Notes: generated by a model from the letters alone, not told the origin. Shown: positions 37,361-47,861, numbered from the stretch's first letter. The stretch is 64,000 nucleotides of DNA from Calditrichota bacterium (GCA_003854985.1 RQOG01000116.1:1-64000); one strand, 5' to 3'. Numbers and translations are program-made.

Positions 37361-39799
37361 ATGGCTGAAAACGAAAGAATATATCCGAAATCCATAGAAG
37401 ACGAAATGCGTGAATCGTATCTCGATTATTCCATGTCCGTAATTGTGTCCAGGGCTTTACCCGATGTCCGGGACGGATTAAAACCCGTACACCGTCGTGT
37501 ATTATTTGGCATGCACGAATTGGGGGTTTCTTATAATAAGCCCTATAAAAAAAGCGCAAGAATTGTCGGAGAAGTCCTGGGAAAATATCACCCGCACGGC
37601 GATATGGCTGTTTATGATACTATGGTTCGTATGGTGCAGGATTTTTCATTGCGCTATCCGCTTGTAGATGGTCAGGGTAATTTTGGTTCCATCGACGGCG
37701 ATTCTCCCGCAGCTATGCGATATACGGAAGTCCGTATGCGGCGTATTGCCGAGGAAATGCTCACGGATATCAATAAAAACACCATAGATTTTGTCAACAA
37801 TTTTGATGAAACGCTCGAAGAACCGGTTGTGCTTCCCGCTTCTTTGCCCAATTTATTGATTAATGGTTCCAGCGGGATTGCCGTTGGTATGGCAACTAAT
37901 ATTCCCCCGCATAATATCACGGAAGTCATTGAAGCTGTTAAAAAGGTGATTGATAATCCTGAAGTAGAAATTAGCGAATTGATCCAGATTATCTCCGGAC
38001 CCGATTTCCCGACCGGCGGCATCATTTATGGTATTGAGGGAATAAGACAGGCTTATCTTACTGGTAAAGGGCGTATTGCCGTTAGAGCCAAGGTAGATAT
38101 TGAAGAGAAGGATAATGGCCGGGCAACTATCCTGGTTAAAGAAATTCCATATCAGGTCAATAAACTCAATTTAATAAACAAAATTGTAGAACTGATTAAG
38201 GAAAAAAAGATAGAGGGCATCGCAGACTTACGCGATGAATCGGATCGTGATGGAATGCGCATTGTAATGGATCTGAAAAAAGATGTCGAGCCACAGGTAA
38301 TTTTGAATTATCTTTATAAACACAGTCAACTACAAACCACCTTCAGCATCAATATGTTGTCCCTGGTTAAAGGCCGGCCCTGCGTATTAAACCTGAAAGA
38401 AATGATTCAGTATTTTATTGATCACCGTATCGAAGTAGTTGTTCGACGTACCAGATACGATTTGGATGAGGCGGAACGGCGTGCACATATTCTTGAAGGA
38501 TTGCGTATTGCCATCGACAATATTGATGAAATCGTAGAGCTTATAAAGAAATCACCGGATCCGGCCACGGCGCAGGATAGATTAATGAGTCGTTTTTCTC
38601 TTTCGGAAATTCAGGCCAAAGCAATTTTAGAAATGCGCCTGCAGCGATTAACCGGTCTTGAACGGGATAAAATAGAAAAAGAATATCAGGAATTACTGGA
38701 AAAAATTAAATATTACAAAGCAATTCTTGACAGCGAACAGATGCAGCGGGATATCATCAAGGGAGAACTTGATGAAATTAATAATAAATACGGTGATAAC
38801 AGAAGAACAGATATTGTTTCATCGCTGGAAGATTTAACAATAGAAGATTTAATAGCTGAAGAAGATGTTGTGATCACTATTTCGCATCAGGGTTCGATTA
38901 AGCGGTTTCCGCTTTCAGAATACCGCACCCAAAATCGTGGCGGACGCGGCGCAATCGGCGCGGTGACTAAAGATGAGGATTTTGTTGAACATTTATTCAT
39001 TGCCAATACGCATGAATATATTTTATTTTTTACCGACAGAGGCAAATGCTATTGGCTAAAAGTCCATGCCATACCGCCCGGTGTAAAAACCTCCAAAGGG
39101 CGTCCGATAATTAATCTGATTGATATCGAGCCGGGTGAAAAAATCCGGGCTTTTATCGCCGTTAAAGAGTTTAGTAAAGATAAATTTATTTTAATCGGCA
39201 CGAAAAAGGGTATTGTAAAAAAGACAAATCTGGTTGCTTTTAGCCGGCCACGAAAAAATGGTATAATCGCTGTAAATATAAGAGAAGACGACCATTTAAT
39301 CGAAGCGAAATTATGTGAGGAAAACAGTACTGTATTATTTGTAACCAGAAATGGCAATGCCATCCATTTTAAACAATCCGATGTAAGAGAAATGGGTCGT
39401 TCAGCTACCGGTGTGAAAGCCATCAGGCTTAAAGGTGACGATATCGCTATTGCCATGGTTGTAGTATGGGATAACTTTAAACTGTTAACTATTTCCGAAA
39501 AAGGTTATGGCAAACGCACTCCGGTTAGTGATTTCCGGATACAGAATCGCGGTGGTAGCGGAATAATAGCTATGAAAATTACAGAAAAAACCGGCCAGTT
39601 AATCGGCGCCATTGGCGTTCAGGATAATCACGATATCATGATTATAACCCAGAATGGTGTTACCATACGGCAAAATGTCGATGCAATAAGCGTAATAGGC
39701 AGAAATACACAGGGTGTAAAACTGCTCAGATTAGATAATGATGATCTTGTAGGTGATATTGCACGAATAATGAATACCGAGCAGGTTGAAGAGGATTAA
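37361..39799 (+). CDS. gyrA: DNA gyrase subunit A
   Basis: An 812-residue gyrase subunit with catalytic Tyr121 in [10 protein letters not shown] and a C-terminal beta-pinwheel carrying GyrA-box-like '[10 protein letters not shown]', which separates it from ParC. In the helix equivalent to E. coli residues 83-87 it reads [11 protein letters not shown]: the position usually Ser in E. coli is Met82 here, Asp86 is kept. Follows gyrB by 14 bases; rex follows by 30. Confidence 0.97.
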   Translation: MAENERIYPKSIEDEMRESYLDYSMSVIVSRALPDVRDGLKPVHRRVLFGMHELGVSYNKPYKKSARIVGEVLGKYHPHGDMAVYDTMVRMVQDFSLRYPLVDGQGNFGSIDGDSPAAMRYTEVRMRRIAEEMLTDINKNTIDFVNNFDETLEEPVVLPASLPNLLINGSSGIAVGMATNIPPHNITEVIEAVKKVIDNPEVEISELIQIISGPDFPTGGIIYGIEGIRQAYLTGKGRIAVRAKVDIEEKDNGRATILVKEIPYQVNKLNLINKIVELIKEKKIEGIADLRDESDRDGMRIVMDLKKDVEPQVILNYLYKHSQLQTTFSINMLSLVKGRPCVLNLKEMIQYFIDHRIEVVVRRTRYDLDEAERRAHILEGLRIAIDNIDEIVELIKKSPDPATAQDRLMSRFSLSEIQAKAILEMRLQRLTGLERDKIEKEYQELLEKIKYYKAILDSEQMQRDIIKGELDEINNKYGDNRRTDIVSSLEDLTIEDLIAEEDVVITISHQGSIKRFPLSEYRTQNRGGRGAIGAVTKDEDFVEHLFIANTHEYILFFTDRGKCYWLKVHAIPPGVKTSKGRPIINLIDIEPGEKIRAFIAVKEFSKDKFILIGTKKGIVKKTNLVAFSRPRKNGIIAVNIREDDHLIEAKLCEENSTVLFVTRNGNAIHFKQSDVREMGRSATGVKAIRLKGDDIAIAMVVVWDNFKLLTISEKGYGKRTPVSDFRIQNRGGSGIIAMKITEKTGQLIGAIGVQDNHDIMIITQNGVTIRQNVDAISVIGRNTQGVKLLRLDNDDLVGDIARIMNTEQVEED

Positions 39800-39829
39800 T
39801 TTATTTAATTGTACCTACCAGGAGGTATA

Positions 39830-40450
39830 ATGAAAAAAATTTCAGATTCAACAATTAGTCGTTTATCAACTTATTTTCGTACGTTACAAAGGTTAATCGA
39901 ACAAAACCGGGAAACAGTTTCTTCGGATGAAATTGCTGAAATTAATAGTATTACTTCCGCTCAGGTAAGAAAAGATTTTTCATTCTTTGGTACCTTTGGT
40001 AAAAGGGGATTAGGATACAATACCAGAGATCTTAAAAATGCCATAGGACAAATTCTTGGCCTTGATAAAAAATGGAATGTGGCATTGGCCGGTGTTGGAA
40101 ATATTGGGAAAGCACTGATCGATTACCAGGAATTTAAAACCCAGGGATTCAATTTTACAGCGCTATTTGATATTAATTTAAATATCGTTGGAAAAACCAT
40201 AAAAGGATTAACCGTTAATCACATTGATGATGTTTGCAGAATAACAAAGAACGCTAATATTGAAATAGCCGTAATCGCCGTGCCTGCAAATGTAGCGCAG
40301 GAAGTGATTGATTCCTTTATAAGCTGCGGTGTAAAGGCGTTCCTGAATTTTGCTCCTATTACGATAAAAGTTCCAAAAGATGTTTTGGTAAAAAATGAAA
40401 ATATGTCGATAGAATTAGAGGCTTTGTCCTATTATTTAAGCCAAAAATAG
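39830..40450 (+). CDS. rex: Redox-sensing transcriptional repressor Rex
   Basis: A 206-residue Rex: N-terminal winged helix ('STISRLSTYFRTLQRL', 'TSAQVRKDFSFFG.FGKRGLGY') and a Rossmann NADH-binding domain with GVGNIGKALIDY. It senses the NADH/NAD+ ratio and represses fermentative or respiratory genes. ATG 39830 has AGGAGG just upstream at 39820-39825 and is preferred over a frame opening at 39809. Last gene of the replication operon, closed by a hairpin. Confidence 0.95.
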   Translation: MKKISDSTISRLSTYFRTLQRLIEQNRETVSSDEIAEINSITSAQVRKDFSFFGTFGKRGLGYNTRDLKNAIGQILGLDKKWNVALAGVGNIGKALIDYQEFKTQGFNFTALFDINLNIVGKTIKGLTVNHIDDVCRITKNANIEIAVIAVPANVAQEVIDSFISCGVKAFLNFAPITIKVPKDVLVKNENMSIELEALSYYLSQK

Positions 40451-40453
40451 CAT

Positions 40454-40486
40454 AAAAAAAAGCCGCCCGATAAGACGGCTTTTTTT
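40454..40486. terminator. Bidirectional terminator between rex and the TPR gene
   Basis: AAAAAAAGCCG, about ten loop bases, then CGGCTTTTTTT. A-run and T-run on either side of the stem serve both converging transcripts. Confidence 0.85.
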
Positions 40487-40492
40487 ATAGTG

Positions 40493-41581
40493 TTAATTGG
40501 ATTTCTGTATTTGCTCAGCCTTATCAAACGCTTTTTTAGCTTCATCATTTCTATTTAACCTGTTATATACAACCCCCGTATTAAACCAGAATGCATATTC
40601 TTCGGGAAAATAATCAAGCGCTTGTTTTAAAACAACTAATGCTTCATCAAATTGTTTCAGCTGAATTAAAACGTTGCTTCTGATATCATAAGGCTCCTTA
40701 ATTTCCGGATCCAGATTGATTACCCTGGCAAAATTATCGGAACATTTTTGCAGATATTCATCTCTTAAAGATTCTTCAACACCTTCTTTTGTAGCCATTT
40801 TAAAATATAAAAGTCCCAGATTAAACGGGTAGGCTTTCTCTGCAGGATCCAGTTCGATCGCTTTGGTATATAGCGTTAAAGCTTTTTCTTTATTTCCGAG
40901 AAAATCATAAACCTGTGCAAGCAGGGAAATTGCATCCTTGTTTTCCGGTTCAATTTCCAACGCTTTTTCAAGGTTTTGCGCGCTGGTTTCATAATCTTTC
41001 AGGTTAAAATTATATTGACCCAAAGCAATCCAGGCCGCAGCGGTATCGGGTTTCATTTCGGTTAATAACTGATAATTTTTTAAGGCATTTACGCTGTCTT
41101 CTAACATTGAATAACATAATGCGGACAAAGAAACGGCTGAATAATCATTCTTTAATAAATTTGCGCTTTCGAATTTATCAATCGCTTCTTTTAATAACTC
41201 TTTTGCTTTGGCAGAGCTGCGATCCTGTTCATTTACAAACAAATTGTATTTTCCAACGCCGGCATTATAAGACTTCTGAAAGTAGATCATGCGTTCTTGT
41301 TCAATTTGTTTGGCAAAATTACTATTAATCGAAAGTGATTTTTCAAAAGCTTTAACCATATCAGTATACTGATCTTTTTTACCATATGAACTTCCCAAGT
41401 AATACCATGCCTCGGCATTATCCGGATATTTTTGCGTAGCTTCCAAGGCATATTGAAGGGCGGTATCATATCGCTGTGCATTTAATTCAACTGCAGCGCT
41501 TTCAATTTCCGGGGGACGGCATCCTGTAATTACAATTAGTGTTAAAAGCAGAACGAAAAATGTGAATAAAAATTTTTTCAT
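40493..41581 (-). CDS. TPR-repeat lipoprotein
   Basis: A 362-residue protein with a lipobox (LIVITGCRPPE, Cys21) and about eight tetratricopeptide repeats spread over residues 35-360; examples are 'NAEAWYYLGSSYGKKDQY' and 'AAAWIALGQYNFNLKDYE'. TPR lipoproteins act as periplasmic scaffolds in envelope assembly or secretion; the partner is unknown. It lies 16 bases after mtnA on the same strand, probably cotranscribed, and ends at the shared terminator with rex. Confidence 0.9.
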   Translation of the reverse strand: MKKFLFTFFVLLLTLIVITGCRPPEIESAAVELNAQRYDTALQYALEATQKYPDNAEAWYYLGSSYGKKDQYTDMVKAFEKSLSINSNFAKQIEQERMIYFQKSYNAGVGKYNLFVNEQDRSSAKAKELLKEAIDKFESANLLKNDYSAVSLSALCYSMLEDSVNALKNYQLLTEMKPDTAAAWIALGQYNFNLKDYETSAQNLEKALEIEPENKDAISLLAQVYDFLGNKEKALTLYTKAIELDPAEKAYPFNLGLLYFKMATKEGVEESLRDEYLQKCSDNFARVINLDPEIKEPYDIRSNVLIQLKQFDEALVVLKQALDYFPEEYAFWFNTGVVYNRLNRNDEAKKAFDKAEQIQKSN

Positions 41582-41597
41582 ACGATACTCCTTAAAA

Positions 41598-42614
41598 TTA
41601 GTTGATTAAATTTTGTAGTCTTTTTTTATTTGGATTATTAATCACGCTAACCGGCGTTATTATGGCTGTTATCAGATTATGCGGCGTAATATCGAATGCC
41701 GTATTATATACTTTATAATTTAGATTTTGTCTGATATTCCAGAATGATAAAATTTCTTGCGCATCCCGTATCTCAATTGGAATTTTATCTCCAGATTGGA
41801 TTGACATATCAATGGTTGTTAGCGGAGCGGCCACATAAAACGGAATTTTGTGATATTTGGCGGCAACTGCCAGCCCATAGGTACCAATTTTATTGGCAAT
41901 ATCCCCATTTGCAGCAATTCGATCCGCACCGACAATAATCAAATCAATATCTTTCTTAGCAATTAATGATGCTGCCATATTATCGGTTATCAGCGTACAG
42001 GGAATATGATGATAATTCAACTCCCAATAGGTCAGCCTGGCTCCCTGCCCGACCGGTCTTGTTTCATCAACAAAAACTTCTATTTTCTTACCGGTTTCAT
42101 AGGCCTTATAAACAGGCGCTAAAGCCGTGCCGATTCCGCCTGTGGCCAGAATTCCTGCGTTGCAGTGCGTCAGAATTTTTGCGCGTTCGGGAATCAACTG
42201 ATTTCCATGTTCACCGATTTTTTTGCAGGCATTATAATCTTGTTCGTGAATTGATCCGTCTATGGTTTTAATACGATCGATCATAGTCGCGCTTTTCAAA
42301 CTCTTTATCTGCCTTAAAATCTCATCAACAGACCATGAAAGATTTACCGCTGTAGGTCTGGTGCTTTTTAATTTTTGCCCGGCCTTAACCATTTGTTCAT
42401 ATGATATTTTGGTATCCAGTTTTTTTGCCGCAATATACATACCGTAAGCAGCTGTTATGCCAATGGCGGGCGCTCCTCTGATTTTCAAAGAACGGATTGC
42501 ATCGCAAACGCTATCTAAATCGGTTAAGTTTATATATTTTAATTCATTCGGGAGCAGCGTCTGGTCGATGATTTTTAATTCGTCATTTTCAAATTTAATC
42601 GGTTCCAGCTTCAT
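41598..42614 (-). CDS. mtnA: S-methyl-5-thioribose-1-phosphate isomerase
   Basis: A 338-residue enzyme of the methionine salvage pathway converting methylthioribose-1-phosphate to methylthioribulose-1-phosphate. The start motif RGAPAIG (46-52), catalytic Cys151 (ILTHCNAGILATGG) and Asp231 (IIVGADRIAANGD) separate it from the related eIF2B-alpha proteins. ATG with complement at 42612-42614 is chosen over a TTG four codons earlier. Other salvage genes are not in the window. Confidence 0.93.
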   Translation of the reverse strand: MKLEPIKFENDELKIIDQTLLPNELKYINLTDLDSVCDAIRSLKIRGAPAIGITAAYGMYIAAKKLDTKISYEQMVKAGQKLKSTRPTAVNLSWSVDEILRQIKSLKSATMIDRIKTIDGSIHEQDYNACKKIGEHGNQLIPERAKILTHCNAGILATGGIGTALAPVYKAYETGKKIEVFVDETRPVGQGARLTYWELNYHHIPCTLITDNMAASLIAKKDIDLIIVGADRIAANGDIANKIGTYGLAVAAKYHKIPFYVAAPLTTIDMSIQSGDKIPIEIRDAQEILSFWNIRQNLNYKVYNTAFDITPHNLITAIITPVSVINNPNKKRLQNLIN

Positions 42615-42730
42615 AAATCCGCACAACTATTCATAAGTTGATAACCTACAAAATTTATATTAGATTCGCAATACATCGGTATTGTGTTGGTTACGGGAAT
42701 TTATAAAAGTATAAAACGGGGAAATCAGGG

Positions 42731-43552
42731 ATGAACAATATAAAAATTTATTTTTTTCTATTACTTTTTCACTTAGTCGTTATGCCTAATGTCGCTCAGG
42801 AAGCGAATTTCAATGAGCAGTCCTTTTTTCAATCTTTAAAGGATTCGTATTATACCTTAAAATCAACGGAGTTAAAAAACTTTACGGTTCTGGTGACCAA
42901 TTCAAAGATCGAAATATTCGCCGAAGAAAATTGGAATAATAAAGAAATCTTCCCCTTACAGGTTATCTGGTTTAATCCCGATAAAATATATATTTCGCAA
43001 CTTGGCGTTCCGGCTTTGGATTCTTTGAAACAGGCTGAATTCGATGAACTTATCGAAGGATTAACGAAACAGGTCAGAGGGATCATGATTGATTTGCAGC
43101 GTTTTTATTTTATGGGTGTCTATGAATCAATTCCTGAAGATTATATTTTAAAATATGATGAAGAAAAAGTGCAAATTACAAATAACGTTGGCACGGGAAA
43201 GGACTTAACAAAAGTAAAACAGTTACTCGGACACAACGGATTGTTAATACAGATAGAAATCAGTTATCCTGCTCAAAACAAACGGGTGTATCTGTTCCCG
43301 GTATTCAAAATTGTTAAGACCAAATGGTTATGCGAAGGCTGGAAATTTCAGACATATATCAATAATGAAGTACAGAACGGATTCGATTTACAAATAAAAA
43401 ACCTGTTTTCTCAGAATGTATGGGTGCCTGTGGAAATAAGCCTTCAGGTCCAGACTGCCGAAGAAAAGGGCGTGACATTCTATGATATAATTAAGCTTAA
43501 AAATTATCTTTTTAATCAACCAATAGAGTTACTTAAAGATAATATAAAATAG
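42731..43552 (+). CDS. Uncharacterised exported protein
   Basis: A 273-residue protein with a signal peptide of about 22 residues (cut near Asn-Val-Ala-Gln). The body has the look of a LolA-like or outer-membrane lipoprotein-carrier fold ('FTVLVTNSKIEIFAEENW', 'VIWFNPDKIYISQLG', 'YPVFKI'-type strands) but I would not assign it. The gene is divergent from mtnA and converges with the anti-sigma gene, 2 bases apart. GGGG before the ATG is a weak ribosome binding site. Confidence 0.7.
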   Translation: MNNIKIYFFLLLFHLVVMPNVAQEANFNEQSFFQSLKDSYYTLKSTELKNFTVLVTNSKIEIFAEENWNNKEIFPLQVIWFNPDKIYISQLGVPALDSLKQAEFDELIEGLTKQVRGIMIDLQRFYFMGVYESIPEDYILKYDEEKVQITNNVGTGKDLTKVKQLLGHNGLLIQIEISYPAQNKRVYLFPVFKIVKTKWLCEGWKFQTYINNEVQNGFDLQIKNLFSQNVWVPVEISLQVQTAEEKGVTFYDIIKLKNYLFNQPIELLKDNIK

Positions 43553-43554
43553 AA

Positions 43555-43809
43555 TCACTCTAAATGTTCTAACAAATTACTGATTTTATTTTTGAGGTTT
43601 TCCGGTGGAACCTCATGAGACATTTTATGTCTGATAATACTTTTCAGCTTTAATTCAAAACTTACTTTTTTATCACAGGGCAGACAATATTCGAGGTGTT
43701 CCTCGAATAATTGTTTTTCATGATCGTTTAATCCGGAATCAATATATTTTTGAACCAGTCTTTCGATATCCGCACAATCATATTTTTCAGACTTTTGCTT
43801 TAAAGTCAT
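43555..43809 (-). CDS. Zinc-binding anti-sigma factor, RsrA-like
   Basis: An 84-residue anti-sigma factor of the ZAS type. Cys12, His38, Cys42 and Cys45 (HLEYCLPC) match the spacing of the ligands in RsrA (Cys11, His37, Cys41, Cys44), where disulphide formation releases the sigma factor under thiol oxidation. It should bind the ECF sigma factor whose gene overlaps its start by 23 bases. The rest is short helices. No membrane segment, so a cytoplasmic redox switch is inferred. Confidence 0.85.
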   Translation of the reverse strand: MTLKQKSEKYDCADIERLVQKYIDSGLNDHEKQLFEEHLEYCLPCDKKVSFELKLKSIIRHKMSHEVPPENLKNKISNLLEHLE

Positions 43810-44368
43810 CGTTTATATAACCCCTTTTCTTTGCATAATCCCACAATTGCCTTTGAAGCAGCTTCCTGCCGCGATAAAGTCTCGACATCACTGTTCCTAA
43901 AGGTGCATCAATAATATTGGCAATTTCATTATAAGAAAACCCTTCTACATCGCATAACAACACTACTAATCTGAACTGGTATGGCAACGCTTCAAGAGCT
44001 TCCTTTACATCATCATCAAACATACTTTCCAGGAATTCTTCCTTACTCGTTTCCTGGATACTCACTGTTTCATCTAAACGCTTATAAAGGAAAAATTCTT
44101 CCAGGTCATCATAACTTACTTTTTGCGGTTGTTTTACCGCTTTCCGGTAAGCCGTTATGAATGTATTAACTAAAATCCGGAATATCCATGCCCGGAAATT
44201 GGTATTTCGTTGATATTGAGCCAAAGCCTTATACGCTTTATATAAAGTATCCTGCACCAAATCCTCAGCATCATTTTGGTTACGGGTCATTCTCAGTGCA
44301 GTGCTGTAAAGAGAAGAAATATGGGGTTCGATTAATTCAGAAAATTCACGTTGTTTATTCTCTGCCAA
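43787..44368 (-). CDS. ECF-type RNA polymerase sigma factor, SigR/RpoE family
   Basis: A 193-residue sigma factor with region 2 (about 10-80: 'DAEDLVQDTLYKAYKAL' and 'NFRAWIFRILVNTFITAYRK') and region 4 (about 125-180: 'LPYQFRLVVLLCDVEGFSYNEIA' and 'PLGTVMSRLYRGRKLL'). Both regions resemble SigR-like sigma factors paired with zinc anti-sigma factors. The overlapping anti-sigma gene downstream strengthens this. Likely controls a thiol-oxidation or envelope stress regulon. Confidence 0.93.
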   Translation of the reverse strand: MAENKQREFSELIEPHISSLYSTALRMTRNQNDAEDLVQDTLYKAYKALAQYQRNTNFRAWIFRILVNTFITAYRKAVKQPQKVSYDDLEEFFLYKRLDETVSIQETSKEEFLESMFDDDVKEALEALPYQFRLVVLLCDVEGFSYNEIANIIDAPLGTVMSRLYRGRKLLQRQLWDYAKKRGYINDDFKAKV

Positions 44369-44451
44369 AAACGACTCCTTTTATTCAAATATAGCCTGAA
44401 TTTTAAAAAATCTTATATTTTAAATCAAGATCATCGAACAAAACCTTAATT

Positions 44452-45651
44452 TCAGACTTTCAATAAAATCCGAAAAGTGGACATTCGTCCTGGTTTTGAT
44501 TCTTTTAAAAATAGTTTTCCGTCATGATATTCTTCGATAATTCTCTTCGAAAGACTAAGTCCCAAACCCCAACCACGTTTTTTCGAACTGAATCCAGGTC
44601 TGAATATCAGTGTTTTTTCTTTTGTAGAAATCCCTTTCCCGCTATCTGTAACATCCACAAAAATACTGCTTTGATCATGGGTATATCCGGCGGAAACAAC
44701 TATTTTACCATTTTTATCGCCAATTGCGTCAATAGCATTTTTTATCAAGTTTTCCAACACCCATTCAAACAGATCGGCATTAAGATTGACATAAAGATCT
44801 TCTTTAATATTTTGATATAAATTGATCCTTTTCTGCATATTCGGAAGTCTTCTGTGAAAATAAGCAACCACCGTTGAAATAATATCATTTAGTTTTTCTT
44901 TTTGTAATGTAGGAATCGACCCGATTTTTGAAAACCTGTTTGTTACTTTGTTTAATCTTTCGATATCATGACGAATTTCATTAAGTGCCATATCTAATTT
45001 ATCAGGATGCATAGTCAGCAGTTCCACCCATCCGGAAAGAGCGCTTAAAGGTGTTCCAAGCTGATGCGCGGTTTCTTTTGCCATGCCTACCCACACAAAT
45101 CTTTGTTCACTCTTACGAATATGAGAAAAACCAAGATAACCCAGTAAAATAAACAAAACGCCGGCAAATACAGCAATGTAAGGTAAATTATTCAGTTTAT
45201 AAATAACCGGAGAATAGCCATAATAATAATAACCTAATATCACGCCTTGGGCTTCGATTGGAATCGGATTGTTTTCTAAACGTATTTGTTCAAAAATATG
45301 CCACAGCTTTAAACTGTCTGATTTAGATAATTCGGTTAAAGGCATCGTATCTAATTCCGGCGATATATTTCTGCAATTTTGCGGCCGATGATTTGAATCT
45401 GTGTAAATAAGCGGATAATCCGCTTTATCAATTACTTCATTAAGCAAGAAACTGAAATCCAGATCATTGGAGGGATCATTAATAAACTGTTCAAAAATCT
45501 TGATTTTAAACTGCAAATCCTGTGAGGCTTTTTGTTTAAGTTGACTAACCAGACTTTGCGTATAAATAATTCCGGTGATAATAAGCAGGAAACCGAATAA
45601 AAATATTATACTTTTTAGATTGCCCCTGCGGCTGTAAAACGATTTTTTCAA
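44452..45651 (-). CDS. Membrane-bound sensor histidine kinase
   Basis: A 399-residue kinase: membrane helices at about 14-30 and 156-176 enclose a 125-residue sensor domain. His196 in KETAHQLGTPLSALSG is the phosphorylation site; HATPase_c motifs follow (NLIKNAIDAI, DVTDSGKGIS, GWGLGLSLSKRII). No HAMP domain is seen between membrane and His box. No response regulator is adjacent. Cotranscription with the sigma factor genes downstream is possible, with 83 bases between. Confidence 0.92.
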   Translation of the reverse strand: MKKSFYSRRGNLKSIIFLFGFLLIITGIIYTQSLVSQLKQKASQDLQFKIKIFEQFINDPSNDLDFSFLLNEVIDKADYPLIYTDSNHRPQNCRNISPELDTMPLTELSKSDSLKLWHIFEQIRLENNPIPIEAQGVILGYYYYGYSPVIYKLNNLPYIAVFAGVLFILLGYLGFSHIRKSEQRFVWVGMAKETAHQLGTPLSALSGWVELLTMHPDKLDMALNEIRHDIERLNKVTNRFSKIGSIPTLQKEKLNDIISTVVAYFHRRLPNMQKRINLYQNIKEDLYVNLNADLFEWVLENLIKNAIDAIGDKNGKIVVSAGYTHDQSSIFVDVTDSGKGISTKEKTLIFRPGFSSKKRGWGLGLSLSKRIIEEYHDGKLFLKESKPGRMSTFRILLKV

Positions 45652-45712
45652 TATACGCTCATTATTAATGAAAACAGAAACCTTCTACGATTTGAGGAAA
45701 ATAAGGTTTCTT

Positions 45713-47701
45713 TTATTCGGGAAAAATCTGAATTGAGTCTATTTTATCTCCAGGTTCAATAATATCGACTACCTGCATACCATCTGAAACTTCAGCAAAC
45801 AATGTATATTTACCGTCAAGATGAGGTTGATCGGATTGACATATGAAAAATTGACTGCCGCCAGTGTCAAATCCGGAAGTGGCCATGCCAATGCAGCCGC
45901 GTTTAAATGGCATTTCATGGTCTTCCGAAGGAATCATAAAATCCGGACCGCCCCAACCATCACCTGAAGGATCGCCACCCTGAATTACAAAATCGGGTAT
46001 AACCCGATGAAAATTTAATCCGTTATAAAAACCTTTTTTCGACAGTCGAATAAAATTTTGCACTGTGAGCGGAGCCTGTTCAGGGTAAAAAACTATTTTA
46101 ATCTTGCCCTTTGAGGTGTTTAATATCGCCTCATATTTTACGTCGAAATGTAAAGAGTCCGGATTTAAATATTCCGGAAGAGAAAACAATTCATCGCTCA
46201 CTTTAAACGAATAATCAGCAAAATAAGCACTCAGGCTGTCTTGAATCTGATAAGATGAAGCGTATTCATAAAGTTTATTGAGCAAAGAAGTATCCGGTCT
46301 GGTCTTTTTTGCTTTAATCATTTTTAGTGCTTCTAATTGCACTTCCATATTATCTATGTTTTTAGAAGCCATATAATATTCGATAAGTTTATCTGTTTTT
46401 AACTGTTTTTTATTCTCAAACATCCAATGAAGCGCCATAGCCTGTGAACTTTTAAAGTCGCTTTGCAGCAGTAATTCCGCATCTTCAGTCTGAACCGCTT
46501 TTCTTTTATCTAAAGTAGTAAAAGCGGTGTTGGCAAGAAGAGGATTAGGCACCTGAAGATAAGTCCTCAATTTTATGCGTGCATCCCTGGTGTGAATTAA
46601 TCCCATAGCCTCCAATAATATAGCCTGAAAATAGTTGTCGCCAAGCCCCAGATTTTGCTGTATTATCGGATAAGCATTTTTAGGATAGTATTTCGCAAGA
46701 ATCTTAATTAATTCCGCTTTAACATATAAACTTTTTTCTGTGGAAATGCTGCGGAGAACAAAGGCCTGCATATCATCATTAAACTTTATCAATGCTTCAT
46801 TCACTGCAATTCGTATATGAGGGTTCGTATCCGATGATAGTGACTGAATTACAGGTAAATAAACAGAATCGGCTATAGCCGGAAAAATTTTTATCGCATA
46901 ATACTTATTTAACCAGTATTTATTCTCCTGAGAAACCAGGATTTTATATTTCGCAAGAAATGCCCTTGAAAGTGTTGAATCATTTTCTAATATATTTTTT
47001 AGCTGACTATTGTTTTTTAAAACGGTTCTATTCAAACCTTTAAGCAAATAGTAAAGCGCTTTTTCATCAGCATTGATAATCATTTCCGTTATTTTTTTTA
47101 CATCATTTGCAGAAGCGGCATAATATTGAAAATAACTCATATTTTCCCCGGGGACTTCAATGAATATACTATCTGCGGTAAGCTTTTTTGCCTTTGATGA
47201 TACAATCTTTGCCCGGGCAAATAACGCTAAAGCCCGAAAAGATGATTCGGCCAGTTCATCATTTTCAAGATTTTCTTCAATCCGCTTTAAAGATTTTTTA
47301 ACAGGAATTTGAGCAATAGCATCAATAATAGCCTTTTGTGTTTTTATCCCAAATTTATTTACATCCAGACCAAGAAGATAATCTACAGCCACGACATTTT
47401 TTAATTGCCCGAGTGCAAAAACGGCTTCCTGTTTTAGGCTGTCGATCGTTGATTCTTCGATAATTTTTTTAAAAAATGGAAAATATTCCATATTTCTGCA
47501 TTTGCCCATAGCTTTTATTATCGAATACCGAAAATTGGTGTAATCATCATCGGTATAGATATTTTCCCATTCCGCAAGCTTAATTTTACGGGCATATTCC
47601 ATTTTTTTAATAGTTGAAACTAATTGAAAATCCTGGTCTTTTTGCTGACATGAAATCAGAAATACGCACAAAATCATAAATATCAATATTATTTTTTTCA
47701 T
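45713..47701 (-). CDS. HEAT-repeat and cyclophilin fusion lipoprotein
   Basis: A 662-residue lipoprotein (lipobox VFLISCQQKD, Cys18). Residues about 55-450 form alpha-solenoid HEAT-like repeats with helical pairs such as 'DSLKQEAVFALGQLKN' and 'NPHIRIAVNEALIKF'. Residues about 524-662 are a cyclophilin domain with catalytic Arg in FHRVIPDFVIQGGDP and GSQFFI. It probably assists folding of envelope proteins at the periplasmic side, with the repeats as a docking surface. First gene of a minus-strand run leading to the kinase and sigma factor. A second, broken cyclophilin lipoprotein lies at 25570-26231. Confidence 0.88.
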   Translation of the reverse strand: MKKIILIFMILCVFLISCQQKDQDFQLVSTIKKMEYARKIKLAEWENIYTDDDYTNFRYSIIKAMGKCRNMEYFPFFKKIIEESTIDSLKQEAVFALGQLKNVVAVDYLLGLDVNKFGIKTQKAIIDAIAQIPVKKSLKRIEENLENDELAESSFRALALFARAKIVSSKAKKLTADSIFIEVPGENMSYFQYYAASANDVKKITEMIINADEKALYYLLKGLNRTVLKNNSQLKNILENDSTLSRAFLAKYKILVSQENKYWLNKYYAIKIFPAIADSVYLPVIQSLSSDTNPHIRIAVNEALIKFNDDMQAFVLRSISTEKSLYVKAELIKILAKYYPKNAYPIIQQNLGLGDNYFQAILLEAMGLIHTRDARIKLRTYLQVPNPLLANTAFTTLDKRKAVQTEDAELLLQSDFKSSQAMALHWMFENKKQLKTDKLIEYYMASKNIDNMEVQLEALKMIKAKKTRPDTSLLNKLYEYASSYQIQDSLSAYFADYSFKVSDELFSLPEYLNPDSLHFDVKYEAILNTSKGKIKIVFYPEQAPLTVQNFIRLSKKGFYNGLNFHRVIPDFVIQGGDPSGDGWGGPDFMIPSEDHEMPFKRGCIGMATSGFDTGGSQFFICQSDQPHLDGKYTLFAEVSDGMQVVDIIEPGDKIDSIQIFPE

Positions 47702-47861
47702 GATAACAGGTATTTTAATGGAACATTAAATGATTTCATTCAAATTAAAAAAAAATGTTTGAATTCACAATAAAATTATATTTTCGTAATGTAATAAAAC
47801 ACTTTATACAAAACATATTAAAAATATTAGCCTTAGCTTAAACGAATAGGGAAATTTAAGA

